Shown here in pieces: positions 7,974 to 15,609 of a stretch of 64,000 bases of DNA. Numbering within the stretch: position 1 is the stretch's first letter; each line of letters opens with the position of its first letter. The stretch is taken from the NCBI GenBank assembly GCA_017555695.1, contig JAFZFX010000049.1, forward strand, positions 1 to 64,000, read 5' to 3'. The position numbers and the translations under genes are program-made. This DNA comes from Alistipes sp. (GTDB lineage: Bacteria; Bacteroidota; Bacteroidia; Bacteroidales; Rikenellaceae). The notes under the pieces are model-generated. The model saw nothing but the letters and a program-made list of their open reading frames with translations. It was not told the origin of the DNA and did not search any database.

Positions 7974-9992
7974 TTAATATGGGAGTTTCACTACGGGGAT
8001 TTCAAGTTTCTTTATTGCAACCTTAATTTTCGGATTGGTTGTCAGCTTACCAGACTTAAACAATCCCTCGAATGTTTCACCATTACTAGTGGTAAGTTTG
8101 CCTTGGCCTGTAACCTTTTCATCAACATATGCGCCTTCGTATATGCTGCCGTCATCTAATCGTATCTTAATTTGCATAGGACTCTTGTAATCCAATTGGT
8201 TGTTCACAAATTTACCTTTTAATTCGTCTCCATTAGACAAAACTAATTTTCCTTGGCCTTCAATTCCATTGTTGTATTCACCTATATATACAATGCCAGA
8301 AGGCAATGTGATGCGTACAGTACCTTGGGTAAACATTGCAAACGATGGCTGAGTGAAGTTTTCATTGTCAGATGCGTTGAACTCTCCATTGTAATAGTCT
8401 CCGTTAGATAATGTAAACTTGCCATTGCCATTGTACTTGACTAAGTCGTTACCTTCAAATGATTCTCCAGACTTCCATACATATTTGCCTTTCCCTTGCA
8501 AATTACCCTCTTTGATGTGCATCTCAACAATATCTCCAGATACAAGATTTGCACTCTCTACGCCATTAAATGGTTTGTCGTCTTTGAATTGTCCATCGAA
8601 TGTATAAGATGAAACTTCAAATAGTTGCTTGTTTTGCATTGCAGTGACATATTCGGCAAAGAATGTAAGTGCATTTTTTGAATATAGTTTGCCAGAGCCA
8701 TCTCTAAGTCCATCTTTGAATTCTCCGATGTACATACCAAGGTCATCGTCTAATTTACCCTTGCCGTGGCGCAAGTTATCCTTAAATTCGCCAACATATA
8801 ATTCGCTCCAAATCTTTGATGATCCCTCGCCATTAAACATATTTTCGGAAATTTCGCCTTGCGCAATATCTCCGTGCTGTTTGACTTTTAAGTACGATAA
8901 AACTCCATTTTTGTACTTAGCCTCAATATCCCACTCGGACTCCTTGTCTCCGTGGTATGTGCCATCGGTAGGAGTTGATTTTTCGTCTGGTAGTAGTAAA
9001 GTATTTATAGACCATTTTAGTTGAGAGTTTGCCTGCCACTCCCATACTAAACGGCGACCCACGAATATATTTGAAATGCCAGAGGTGTCGCCACTTGCAT
9101 TTATGATGTTATATCGTATATTGTCTAAACCGGTCTCCTTTATCGAAAGGTAATATTCGTTTGTGTCTAAATCTTTGTTGATGGTTGTAAGTAAGGCATA
9201 GAATTCACTTCTATCCATAGGAATAGAGTGAACTGTTATGTTGGTGTCAATGGGGTAGTTATATACCTTTTTGTACACAGCATCTTTGTCTTCAATCACA
9301 TCTTCGTGATTAAATGGTTGTCCTTTGATGGTAAAAACGCTATCAACTAAAGACCAATTATACCCATCAAACTTATTAATTTGCAGTATCTTATTCTCGA
9401 TATCGTAGGTAAAATATCTGTTTATTTCTCCTTCTTCATCATATGTGACAAAATACTCGAATTTCTTATCCTCAGATGTGGTAAATTCGATTCTTGGTTT
9501 TCCAGAAAGATAATGCTGTTTGTATGTTTCGATTCTGTAGTTTTTTATGTCGAACACTTGCTTGCCATAGTTTATATTATACTTGTGGTCTGCAATATTG
9601 TCATAATTTTGAGCATTGTGTAGCTTTGAAACAATTTCTACAAATCGTCGGTTTCTTGAACTTGTACCATAAGATGTATATGATGAGTAGAATACCAAGG
9701 TGTCGTTTGATTCGGGTGTTATTTCGGCTTCTACTTTAGTTAGGCCATTGGGTAAAAATGTCTTGACGGAAATCATCTTTCCGTTTTCATATGTATTTGT
9801 GCGGGTATGTTTACGATCCTCTGTATATACTTTTTCTGTCCCGTGCTTTTCTCCGGTGGGCAGTGTTGTGTATACGCTCTTTATTGTGGTTTTTAATGAG
9901 TCATAGTATTCCGATTGGGTGATTAAATTCTGGCTTCTTGCCGGGAGGTAAATCAATGTAGAAACTATAACAGCCCAATAAAAAATTTTCAT
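7974..9992 (-). CDS. Secreted MORN-repeat protein
   Basis: A 672-residue protein with a Sec signal peptide (cleavage near ARSQ, residue 20). The first 370 residues are a poorly conserved region of toxin-antidote or YwqK-like appearance (ENGKMISVKTF, YLSGKPRIEF). The C-terminal half carries MORN repeats, for example YVGEFKDNLRHGKGKL, YIGEFKDGLRDGSGKLY, YNGEFN and YEGAYVDEKVTGQGKL. MORN repeats fold as beta-hairpin arrays that bind lipids or proteins; in Bacteroidales the role of secreted forms is unknown. The gene is monocistronic and convergent with the receptor pair. A -7 box for it lies at 10047. Confidence 0.85.
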   Translation of the reverse strand: MKIFYWAVIVSTLIYLPARSQNLITQSEYYDSLKTTIKSVYTTLPTGEKHGTEKVYTEDRKHTRTNTYENGKMISVKTFLPNGLTKVEAEITPESNDTLVFYSSYTSYGTSSRNRRFVEIVSKLHNAQNYDNIADHKYNINYGKQVFDIKNYRIETYKQHYLSGKPRIEFTTSEDKKFEYFVTYDEEGEINRYFTYDIENKILQINKFDGYNWSLVDSVFTIKGQPFNHEDVIEDKDAVYKKVYNYPIDTNITVHSIPMDRSEFYALLTTINKDLDTNEYYLSIKETGLDNIRYNIINASGDTSGISNIFVGRRLVWEWQANSQLKWSINTLLLPDEKSTPTDGTYHGDKESEWDIEAKYKNGVLSYLKVKQHGDIAQGEISENMFNGEGSSKIWSELYVGEFKDNLRHGKGKLDDDLGMYIGEFKDGLRDGSGKLYSKNALTFFAEYVTAMQNKQLFEVSSYTFDGQFKDDKPFNGVESANLVSGDIVEMHIKEGNLQGKGKYVWKSGESFEGNDLVKYNGNGKFTLSNGDYYNGEFNASDNENFTQPSFAMFTQGTVRITLPSGIVYIGEYNNGIEGQGKLVLSNGDELKGKFVNNQLDYKSPMQIKIRLDDGSIYEGAYVDEKVTGQGKLTTSNGETFEGLFKSGKLTTNPKIKVAIKKLEIPVVKLPY

Positions 9993-10046
9993 AAAATTAT
10001 TGTTTAAATGATATATCGTTGTGTTTGAATTTTAAGATAAACTTCA

Positions 10047-10054
10047 CAAAAATA
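10047..10054 (-). promoter_or_regulatory. Likely -7 box for the MORN-repeat gene
   Basis: On the minus strand this reads TATTTTTG, matching TAnnTTTG, 55 bases before the ATG. No convincing TTTG -33 element lies at the right distance, so it is weak. The rest of 10055-10460 is AT-rich and holds nothing I can support. Confidence 0.4.
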
Positions 10055-10461
10055 GCATTTATTTTGCATTATTCGCTAAAAAAATGTTAATTTTATGCAG
10101 ATTATCAATGCGTGTATGTGATTGAAGGTCGAATAAATGGTTGTAGAAGAAGCACACGGTGTGGCTTAAAGTCGTGAATATTACCTATTTGTTATTGGTG
10201 GATATATCGGTGATTATAATTTATAAGATATACTCTTGTGTGAGAGTTATTATAATGCAGTTGACGATGTTAGAGTGATTTAGACTACATACGAAAAGAT
10301 GGATGATGTGTTAAATTAAGTATTAGTTAGGATTTTTTTTTGAGAAGAAAATGTACAACATAGTTTTAATACCATCTATGATATAAACATTTTTTAATTT
10401 GTTAGTAGAGCAGTGATATCATAATATATTGTTATTTTTTACAATACCTTATCCTTGAGTG

Positions 10462-10491
10462 TTGTTATATAGAAAAAAATGTCTAAATTTG
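10462..10491 (+). promoter_or_regulatory. Promoter of the structured RNA and HTH gene
   Basis: TTG at 10462-10464, a 19-base spacer and TAAATTTG at 10484-10491 fit the Bacteroidales consensus. The expected start is near 10498, about 260 bases before the HTH start codon, which leaves a long leader. Confidence 0.6.
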
Positions 10492-10497
10492 CAATCC

Positions 10498-10730
10498 GAA
10501 GATGTAAATCTTTTAGATATTTAATTTAGAAAGTGTTTTTTTCTGTCCTTAACGGAAAATCTGACAGTTTTCAATAGCAAAAGGACAATGACAACACTCT
10601 TTTTGTGTACCTATGGTAGCCAGGATTCCCTCGTTATCATAGTATTTAAGTGTGGGGCATTGTATCGTTTGTTTTGCTAAGGTTTTGTCAGAGCCTTCCG
10701 TTGATAATCGGTAAGTTCCACACTTTCTTT
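10498..10730 (+). ncRNA. Highly structured leader or small RNA of unknown class
   Basis: The stretch between the promoter and the HTH gene can fold extensively. Its 5' part AGAAAGTGT (10528-10536) is perfectly complementary to ACACTTTCT (10720-10728), closing a domain of about 200 bases. Inside are TGTCCTT (10544-10550) with AAGGACA (10581-10587), a GAAAA/TTTTC hairpin and an ACAC/GTGT hairpin. A competing 8-base-pair stem joins AAGTGTGG (10648-10655) to CCACACTT (10718-10725), so two folds exclude each other. This could be a stand-alone RNA such as the Bacteroidales 6S RNA, or a regulatory leader. It lacks hallmark sequences of tmRNA, RNase P RNA and SRP RNA. Confidence 0.45.
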
Positions 10731-10755
10731 ATTGTATGCAATTAAGAGGTGTTGT

Positions 10756-10986
10756 ATGGAAGGAATCGAGCCTATCGGTCAGTTGATTAAGTCGGAATTG
10801 GAGCGTCAAGAGAGGAGTGTGAGTTGGTTTGCGCGTCACTTGTCGTGCGATAGGTCTAATGTGTACCGAATTTTTGCTAAAGACAATCTGGATACAGAAC
10901 TCCTAATCAGAGTATCGGTTATATTAAATCACGATTTTTTTGCAGATATATCAAATTCGTTGTCTTTATTGAGTAATAAGGATTAG
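10756..10986 (+). CDS. Small HTH DNA-binding protein
   Basis: A 76-residue protein starting at ATG 10756 (MEGIEPIGQLIKSEL); an in-frame ATG eight codons earlier is less likely because the conserved family begins near EPIG. The segment RSVSWFARHLSCDRSNVYRIF is an XRE-like helix-turn-helix, followed by the typical DTELLIRVSVILNHDFF. Proteins of this kind are very common in Bacteroidales and are almost entirely HTH domain; the role is unknown. The gene sits behind the structured RNA at 10498 and before the promoter of the FHA/kinase block, so it is a possible local regulator, but that is only positional. Confidence 0.8.
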   Translation: MEGIEPIGQLIKSELERQERSVSWFARHLSCDRSNVYRIFAKDNLDTELLIRVSVILNHDFFADISNSLSLLSNKD

Positions 10987-11050
10987 TTTTGATGTTATTG
11001 TGTTGCGTAAATTGCAACATAAGTGCGTCTATTTCTGCTACAACCATCTG

Positions 11051-11080
11051 GTTTTAGTCCGTAAAAACATTATAACTTTG
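11051..11080 (+). promoter_or_regulatory. Promoter for the FHA/kinase block
   Basis: TAACTTTG at 11073-11080 matches TAnnTTTG; a T-rich GTTTT element lies about 20 bases upstream. The start would be near 11087, about 127 bases before the first gene of the block. Confidence 0.5.
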
Positions 11081-11213
11081 TACTTGAAACAGCTTAAAGT
11101 TGTATTCGAGCACAAACTTCGTTGTCCTATTTGGTGGTTAAATTGGTCTTATATTGCTATCAAACAATGGATTACTAAGCAATGAAAATATTTAATAAAA
11201 AACTATAAGGATT

Positions 11214-11621
11214 ATGAAAAAACTATTATTCTTTTTTGCGATTGCTTTGATTTTGTCGTCTTGTTCGACAATTACTAAGACTGCTTCAACCCGCGATGTT
11301 TCTGCGCGTGTTATTGGTGCTACATTAGTTGATTTGGATGTGTCAAACTCGAAAATTTCATATACAATGAAGCCTTCACGAGCAGTGCAGCGAGGTGGTA
11401 CGCAGAACTGTATTGATGTTGCTATTAGTGAGGCTTTGAAAGAGCATGGTGGTGATGTATTGATTGAGACTCAGAAGGCAACAGTTAGCCGTATGTCATT
11501 GTTTGGTTTTAGACGCATTAAATCAGTTACTGTGACTGGATACCCTGCAACATATAAGAATTTCAATTCGATGGAACAGTCTGAATTGAAGCAAGTGTTG
11601 ATCAATGGTGGTCAATTGTAA
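11214..11621 (+). CDS. Small lipoprotein, first gene of the FHA/kinase block
   Basis: A 135-residue lipoprotein with lipobox LSSC at residue 17. The mature part contains RDVSARVIGATLVDLDVSNS and a later HGGDVLIETQKATV stretch; related small lipoproteins are widespread in Bacteroidales but have no established function that I know of. It opens the same-strand block 43 bases before the first FHA gene and downstream of the promoter at 11051, so it is likely co-expressed with the signalling proteins. Confidence 0.7.
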   Translation: MKKLLFFFAIALILSSCSTITKTASTRDVSARVIGATLVDLDVSNSKISYTMKPSRAVQRGGTQNCIDVAISEALKEHGGDVLIETQKATVSRMSLFGFRRIKSVTVTGYPATYKNFNSMEQSELKQVLINGGQL

Positions 11622-11664
11622 TTCGAAGTTTTTGATTTTTTAACAATATTTTACGCTATAATTT

Positions 11665-12351
11665 ATGGGAAATAATAAAACAATTGTTCCTGGAATGAAC
11701 AATTACAATCAGAATAATCAAGCATCTCAAACAACACAAATGTTCTCTGTTCCTCAGCCACAGTATTCGGGAACTCATTTCCCCAATATGGAGGCAGGTC
11801 AGGGTGCTATGCATAAGACAATTATGGGTTTCTTGTACAGCGTATCAAGAACTTCAGAGGGTGAATATTGGCCGTTGTATTTGGGCTTGAATACTATTGG
11901 TCGAGCAACTAATTCTTCAGTGCGTCTTTCTGAGGCAACCATCTCTGATAACCACGCTGAAATAGTTATTCGCCAGATGAAAAATCCTGATAGCGTATTG
12001 GTGTCAATTCAGGATGCTCGTTCAACTTGCGGAACGCTGTTGAATGGTAGCAGCCTTGGTTTCGATGCACAGGAGTGTCATAATGGTGATATATTGACTA
12101 TCGGTGAGCATTATGAGTTGTATCTGATAATCGTAGATGCAAAATCATTGGGTCTTGCCAAGCGAGATGATTTCATGCAGGATGGTATGAGTCAGCCGAT
12201 GCAGGCTCCGATGTCTGCTCCAGGTATGATGGGCGGTGGAATGCCTTACGGTGGAATGCCTTACGGCGGTAGCCCAGTTGAGCAGCCTCGAGGCCCTCAG
12301 CCTAATAGAAGTAATTCTTCTACTGTTATAATGCCTGCTATGAAGAAATAG
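11665..12351 (+). CDS. FHA-domain protein with Met/Gly/Pro-rich tail
   Basis: A 228-residue cytoplasmic protein. An FHA phosphothreonine-binding domain spans about residues 70-155: GRATNSS (first loop Gly-Arg), ISDNHAEI (the Ser and His that hold the domain) and the second-loop TCGTLLNG. The N-terminal 50 residues are Asn/Gln-rich and of low complexity. The last 55 residues are rich in Met, Gly and Pro with a repeated MPYGG unit, likely flexible. There is no membrane segment. It probably binds Thr-phosphorylated proteins made by the kinase at 17308. A pair of hairpins follows, so part of the transcription may end here. Confidence 0.88.
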   Translation: MGNNKTIVPGMNNYNQNNQASQTTQMFSVPQPQYSGTHFPNMEAGQGAMHKTIMGFLYSVSRTSEGEYWPLYLGLNTIGRATNSSVRLSEATISDNHAEIVIRQMKNPDSVLVSIQDARSTCGTLLNGSSLGFDAQECHNGDILTIGEHYELYLIIVDAKSLGLAKRDDFMQDGMSQPMQAPMSAPGMMGGGMPYGGMPYGGSPVEQPRGPQPNRSNSSTVIMPAMKK

Positions 12352-12376
12352 CTATCGCTGCGGCGATAGTTATTTC
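12352..12376 (+). terminator. Hairpin after the first FHA gene
   Basis: CTATCGC (12352-12358) pairs with GCGATAG (12363-12369) and is followed by the short T-rich tract TTATTTC. It is a weak or partial terminator inside the block. Confidence 0.45.
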
Positions 12377-12400
12377 TATCCTAGTCCAATTATTCTTTGG

Positions 12401-12444
12401 TCACCCAGCTACTTCATTGAATAAATGAATTAGTGACTGGGTGA
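12401..12444 (+). other. Inverted repeat between FHA and phosphatase genes
   Basis: TCACCCAG (12401-12408) pairs with CTGGGTGA (12437-12444) and an inner TCATT/AATGA pair. No T run follows, so it may be an RNA processing element or a binding site rather than a terminator. The 194-base gap 12352-12545 holds only these two hairpins. Confidence 0.4.
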
Positions 12445-12545
12445 TTCAATGTAAGTGGGGCATTATAATTTGGATGTGCAATGTTTTGTTGAATAGAGGC
12501 ATAAAATAGCCGAATTATAGGCCTCGCAACTAAATGTAGAGTTAG

Positions 12546-13481
12546 ATGGAACTTATTAGATCAGTTTTTCCGTTAAAGGGAGTTGTAGATTCTCGCATAG
12601 GTGGTCGTGATGAAAATCAAGATGGATATGCATATAGCGATACTCCTATGGGCCCGATAATCGTTGTGTGTGACGGAATGGGAGGAATGCAAGGTGGGCG
12701 TATAGCATCTGCGATGGCGGTGAGTAGCATTGTCAATAGTGTGAAAATAGCCTTTAAGGATGATGACCCTCAAGAGGTACTCCGTAAGGCTATAGAGAAG
12801 GCTAATCAAGATATCATTCAGGCTGCTTCAGGAAACCCCGAATTGTATGGAATGGGAACAACTGTTACCGCAATGCTGGTAACACCGCATTGTGCAACCA
12901 TTGCTCATCTCGGAGATAGCCGAATTTATCAGTTGAGAGGTAAGAGTAAACATTATCGCACATTCGACCATTCGTTAGTCTTTGAAATGGTTAAAAATGG
13001 AGTGTTCACAGAGGAGCAAGCGCGTCAATCAAACCAGTCTAATATCATCTTAAGAGCGTTGGGAGTAGGTGCAGAAGTGGAGCCTGAAATATGCCAATTG
13101 CCGTATTCTAAGGGTGATCGATTTGTTCTTTGTACGGATGGTTTTTGGGGATGTATGCCAGAGAAAGAGTTGATTAAGCATTTGACTCAAAAACATAAAA
13201 TAGGGCATATCATAGAGAAAACAGCCAATGTCGTTGATAAAATAGGACAGGCTAAGGGTGGTACTCACGATAATTTGACGGCCGCAATGGTTGAACTGAA
13301 GTGTAACTCTATAATGAAGGAAAAGATGAGCAAGAAGGTTAAAATATTATTGATAGCATTATCTGTAGCATTGTTATCAAGTGTTGTATTGAATGTTGTA
13401 TTGCTATGTAAGAATACTAATAAAGCTAAAGTTGAACCCGCAACGGAAGTCGTAGCAGATACTGCTAGCGCAGTTCAATAA
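12546..13481 (+). CDS. PP2C-family Ser/Thr protein phosphatase with C-terminal membrane anchor
   Basis: Removes phosphate from Ser/Thr residues using two metal ions. The PP2C motifs are all present: RDENQD with Asp26, CDGMGG with Asp43, GTTVTAMLV, HLGDSRIY, the DHS motif, LCTDGFW and the terminal HDNLTA Asp. After the 260-residue catalytic domain a single hydrophobic segment (about residues 263-285) is followed by a short tail, so the enzyme is probably anchored in the inner membrane with the catalytic domain in the cytoplasm. It is the natural antagonist of the kinase at 17308. Confidence 0.95.
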   Translation: MELIRSVFPLKGVVDSRIGGRDENQDGYAYSDTPMGPIIVVCDGMGGMQGGRIASAMAVSSIVNSVKIAFKDDDPQEVLRKAIEKANQDIIQAASGNPELYGMGTTVTAMLVTPHCATIAHLGDSRIYQLRGKSKHYRTFDHSLVFEMVKNGVFTEEQARQSNQSNIILRALGVGAEVEPEICQLPYSKGDRFVLCTDGFWGCMPEKELIKHLTQKHKIGHIIEKTANVVDKIGQAKGGTHDNLTAAMVELKCNSIMKEKMSKKVKILLIALSVALLSSVVLNVVLLCKNTNKAKVEPATEVVADTASAVQ

Positions 13482-13534
13482 GGTAAATAATCGTTTATAG
13501 CAAAGGACTTTTGATACAGTAAAAGGAGATAAGT

Positions 13535-14122
13535 ATGAGACAAGTATTGACAATCGGACGAGGGTCGCATTGTGATATTATTTTGAGCGATAATACTGAT
13601 GTGGTTAGTAGAGAGCACGCGGTATTAGAGATTGACGAAAAAGGTAATTATTATTTAACAGATACGAGCCGTAATGGAACATATGTCAATGGTATCAAAA
13701 TCTCTCAGTATGAAAGAGTTTTGGTAACCCCTAAAGATATCATTTCATTTGCTCATGCTTGTACATTAAATTGGGATAGTGTCCCACGAGGAAAGTCGAG
13801 TCAAAAGATATTGATTTGGTCGGTTGGAGGAGTGTTATTTGTGGCATTACTTTCAGTCTTGTTCATATGGCTAATCCCTGCTCTGAAAAATAGGAATACT
13901 ATTAAGGTTAATAGCGTTCAGTCATTTGGTCTGTATGATGACGGTTTCTCGCCAGTCATTGTAGATGATGAGTTAGAGGATAGTGCTAAAAATCAAGATT
14001 CTCCAGATGATTCAGCTTCAGAGGGAGTAGAGGAGAATGCACCTCAATCGAAAAATGATACTAAGAAAAATGCCTCGAACCAGGCTGAAAGCAAAGAGGC
14101 AAATATTGATGCGATATATTAA
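13535..14122 (+). CDS. Membrane-anchored FHA-domain protein
   Basis: A 195-residue protein with a complete N-terminal FHA domain (about residues 1-85): IGRGSHCD, VSREHAVLE, DTSRNGTYVNG. A single transmembrane segment follows (about residues 95-115, IWSVGGVLFVALLSVLFIWL). The last 80 residues are acidic and Ser/Asn-rich with no fold I recognise; with the FHA domain in the cytoplasm, this tail lies in the periplasm. The layout could relay a phosphothreonine signal to periplasmic partners. It is 15 bases before the FHA-protease gene. Confidence 0.9.
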   Translation: MRQVLTIGRGSHCDIILSDNTDVVSREHAVLEIDEKGNYYLTDTSRNGTYVNGIKISQYERVLVTPKDIISFAHACTLNWDSVPRGKSSQKILIWSVGGVLFVALLSVLFIWLIPALKNRNTIKVNSVQSFGLYDDGFSPVIVDDELEDSAKNQDSPDDSASEGVEENAPQSKNDTKKNASNQAESKEANIDAIY

Positions 14123-14137
14123 TAAAAACTTAAACAT

Positions 14138-15586
14138 ATGAAACTGATTTCTATTGGTAGCTCTTCAGAGGCACAGGTAGTGCTTAAGAGTCAATTTGTA
14201 AGTGCATATCACGCTGAGTTGCTTCAGTTGGATAATGGTGATATGTTGTTGGTGGATAAGGGTAGTAGCAACGGAACATTTGTGAATGGCGTTAAGCTTA
14301 TCCCCGAAAAAGAGGTTAGCGTTACTCCGCAGGATGATATTCGTTTGGCTGACCAGCCAATGCCTTGGGGTATGATCCCTATGCACTCTATTGCTGACAA
14401 GGACGAGATTGCTTCTATTAAAAGCGTTGGAACACACCGTCTTAATACATACTGTATTCAGAGCCCACAGGTGAGCCGTTTTCACGCGACTATTAAGCAG
14501 AAGAAAAATGGCAAGTGGTACATTTGCGACCATAGTACTAACGGTACCACAGTTAATGATGTAAGATTGCCCAAGGATAAGTATGTGGAGCTTAAGGCTG
14601 GCGATAGTATTAGGTGTGCAGATGTTGTTATTTCTAATCCAATTCCTAAGAAGTCTTCTGGCAATAAATCGTCTATCCTTAAGTATGTTGCAATAGCGGC
14701 TTGCGTTTGTGTACTGATTGGCGGTGGCTTATTTGCGTGGACTAAACTTGGCGGATGGCCGAAGAACATATACTCAAAGTATGCTCCTGCGACAACAGTT
14801 CTTGAGGTTGGTTACTATTTCAGAATTCAAACAGAGCAGCACGGAATAGAGCGATTTGTCATTGTAGAGGATGACTATGGTGTGCCCCATTTGCAGAAGT
14901 ATAATGGCCGTAATGCAATGACTGGTGCGGCTACAGGATTCTTTATCTCAAGCAATGGTGTTTTGGTTACGAACCAGCATGTGGCTCAGCCTTGGTTGTA
15001 TGGCGAGGATAAGGATATGTTGGCAACAGTAGCAATGGCTTTCCATAAGGAGACAAATATTGCATTGTCAGATATTAAGACTGATGGTGTGATTGAGTAT
15101 ATTTATGCTGTTCCCCACGGTCAGTATTTTGATAGCACAAACGCAACAAAATGCCATGTAATTGCAGCAAGCGGTACTCACGATGAGGATGTAGCAATTT
15201 TGCAGACTGTTAGCACTAAATTGCCAGATTCAGCAACTTTTATTCCTGTATCAAAGATTTCTGGCGATAATGTAGCAATCGGAACAGAGGTATTTACAAT
15301 GGGCTTCCCGTTGATTGGTACTTTGCAGGATACTGGCGATAAGGAGGCTACAGTTAAGAAGGCTTTGCAGGCTACAGGTGCAGCAGGTGTAGTTACTCAG
15401 AACAATGATAAGTTCAGATACGGTTTTGATGCGGCTTCTAATAACGGAGCAAGCGGTTCACCTATCTTTGATAAGAATGGAAAACTTATCGGTATTGTAA
15501 CATCTGGCGTGACTTCTACTCAAGGATATAATTTCGGTCTTAAATCGAAGTATATCATCAAGATTTTGGATTCAATAAAGGAGTAA
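14138..15586 (+). CDS. Tandem FHA domains fused through a membrane segment to an HtrA-like serine protease
   Basis: The 482-residue protein has two FHA domains (about residues 1-78 with DKGSSNGTFVNG; about 90-165 with VSRFHATI and DHSTNGTTVND). The first has lost the canonical Gly-Arg. A transmembrane helix lies at about residues 184-206. The C-terminal half is a trypsin-fold protease with catalytic His281 (TNQHV), Asp351 (HDEDVAIL) and Ser439 (GASGSP). No PDZ domain follows, unlike true HtrA/DegP. The FHA part should face the cytoplasm and the protease the periplasm, so phosphothreonine binding could control proteolysis across the membrane. That link is inference; the domains are clear. Confidence 0.92.
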   Translation: MKLISIGSSSEAQVVLKSQFVSAYHAELLQLDNGDMLLVDKGSSNGTFVNGVKLIPEKEVSVTPQDDIRLADQPMPWGMIPMHSIADKDEIASIKSVGTHRLNTYCIQSPQVSRFHATIKQKKNGKWYICDHSTNGTTVNDVRLPKDKYVELKAGDSIRCADVVISNPIPKKSSGNKSSILKYVAIAACVCVLIGGGLFAWTKLGGWPKNIYSKYAPATTVLEVGYYFRIQTEQHGIERFVIVEDDYGVPHLQKYNGRNAMTGAATGFFISSNGVLVTNQHVAQPWLYGEDKDMLATVAMAFHKETNIALSDIKTDGVIEYIYAVPHGQYFDSTNATKCHVIAASGTHDEDVAILQTVSTKLPDSATFIPVSKISGDNVAIGTEVFTMGFPLIGTLQDTGDKEATVKKALQATGAAGVVTQNNDKFRYGFDAASNNGASGSPIFDKNGKLIGIVTSGVTSTQGYNFGLKSKYIIKILDSIKE

Positions 15587-15609
15587 ATTTACTTTGATAC
15601 GATTGCCAT

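Noticed and set aside
11000..11185. Possible 61-residue gene between the HTH gene and the first lipoprotein
   Set aside because: It overlaps a consensus -7 box, has no recognisable motif and looks like chance coding in AT-rich DNA.
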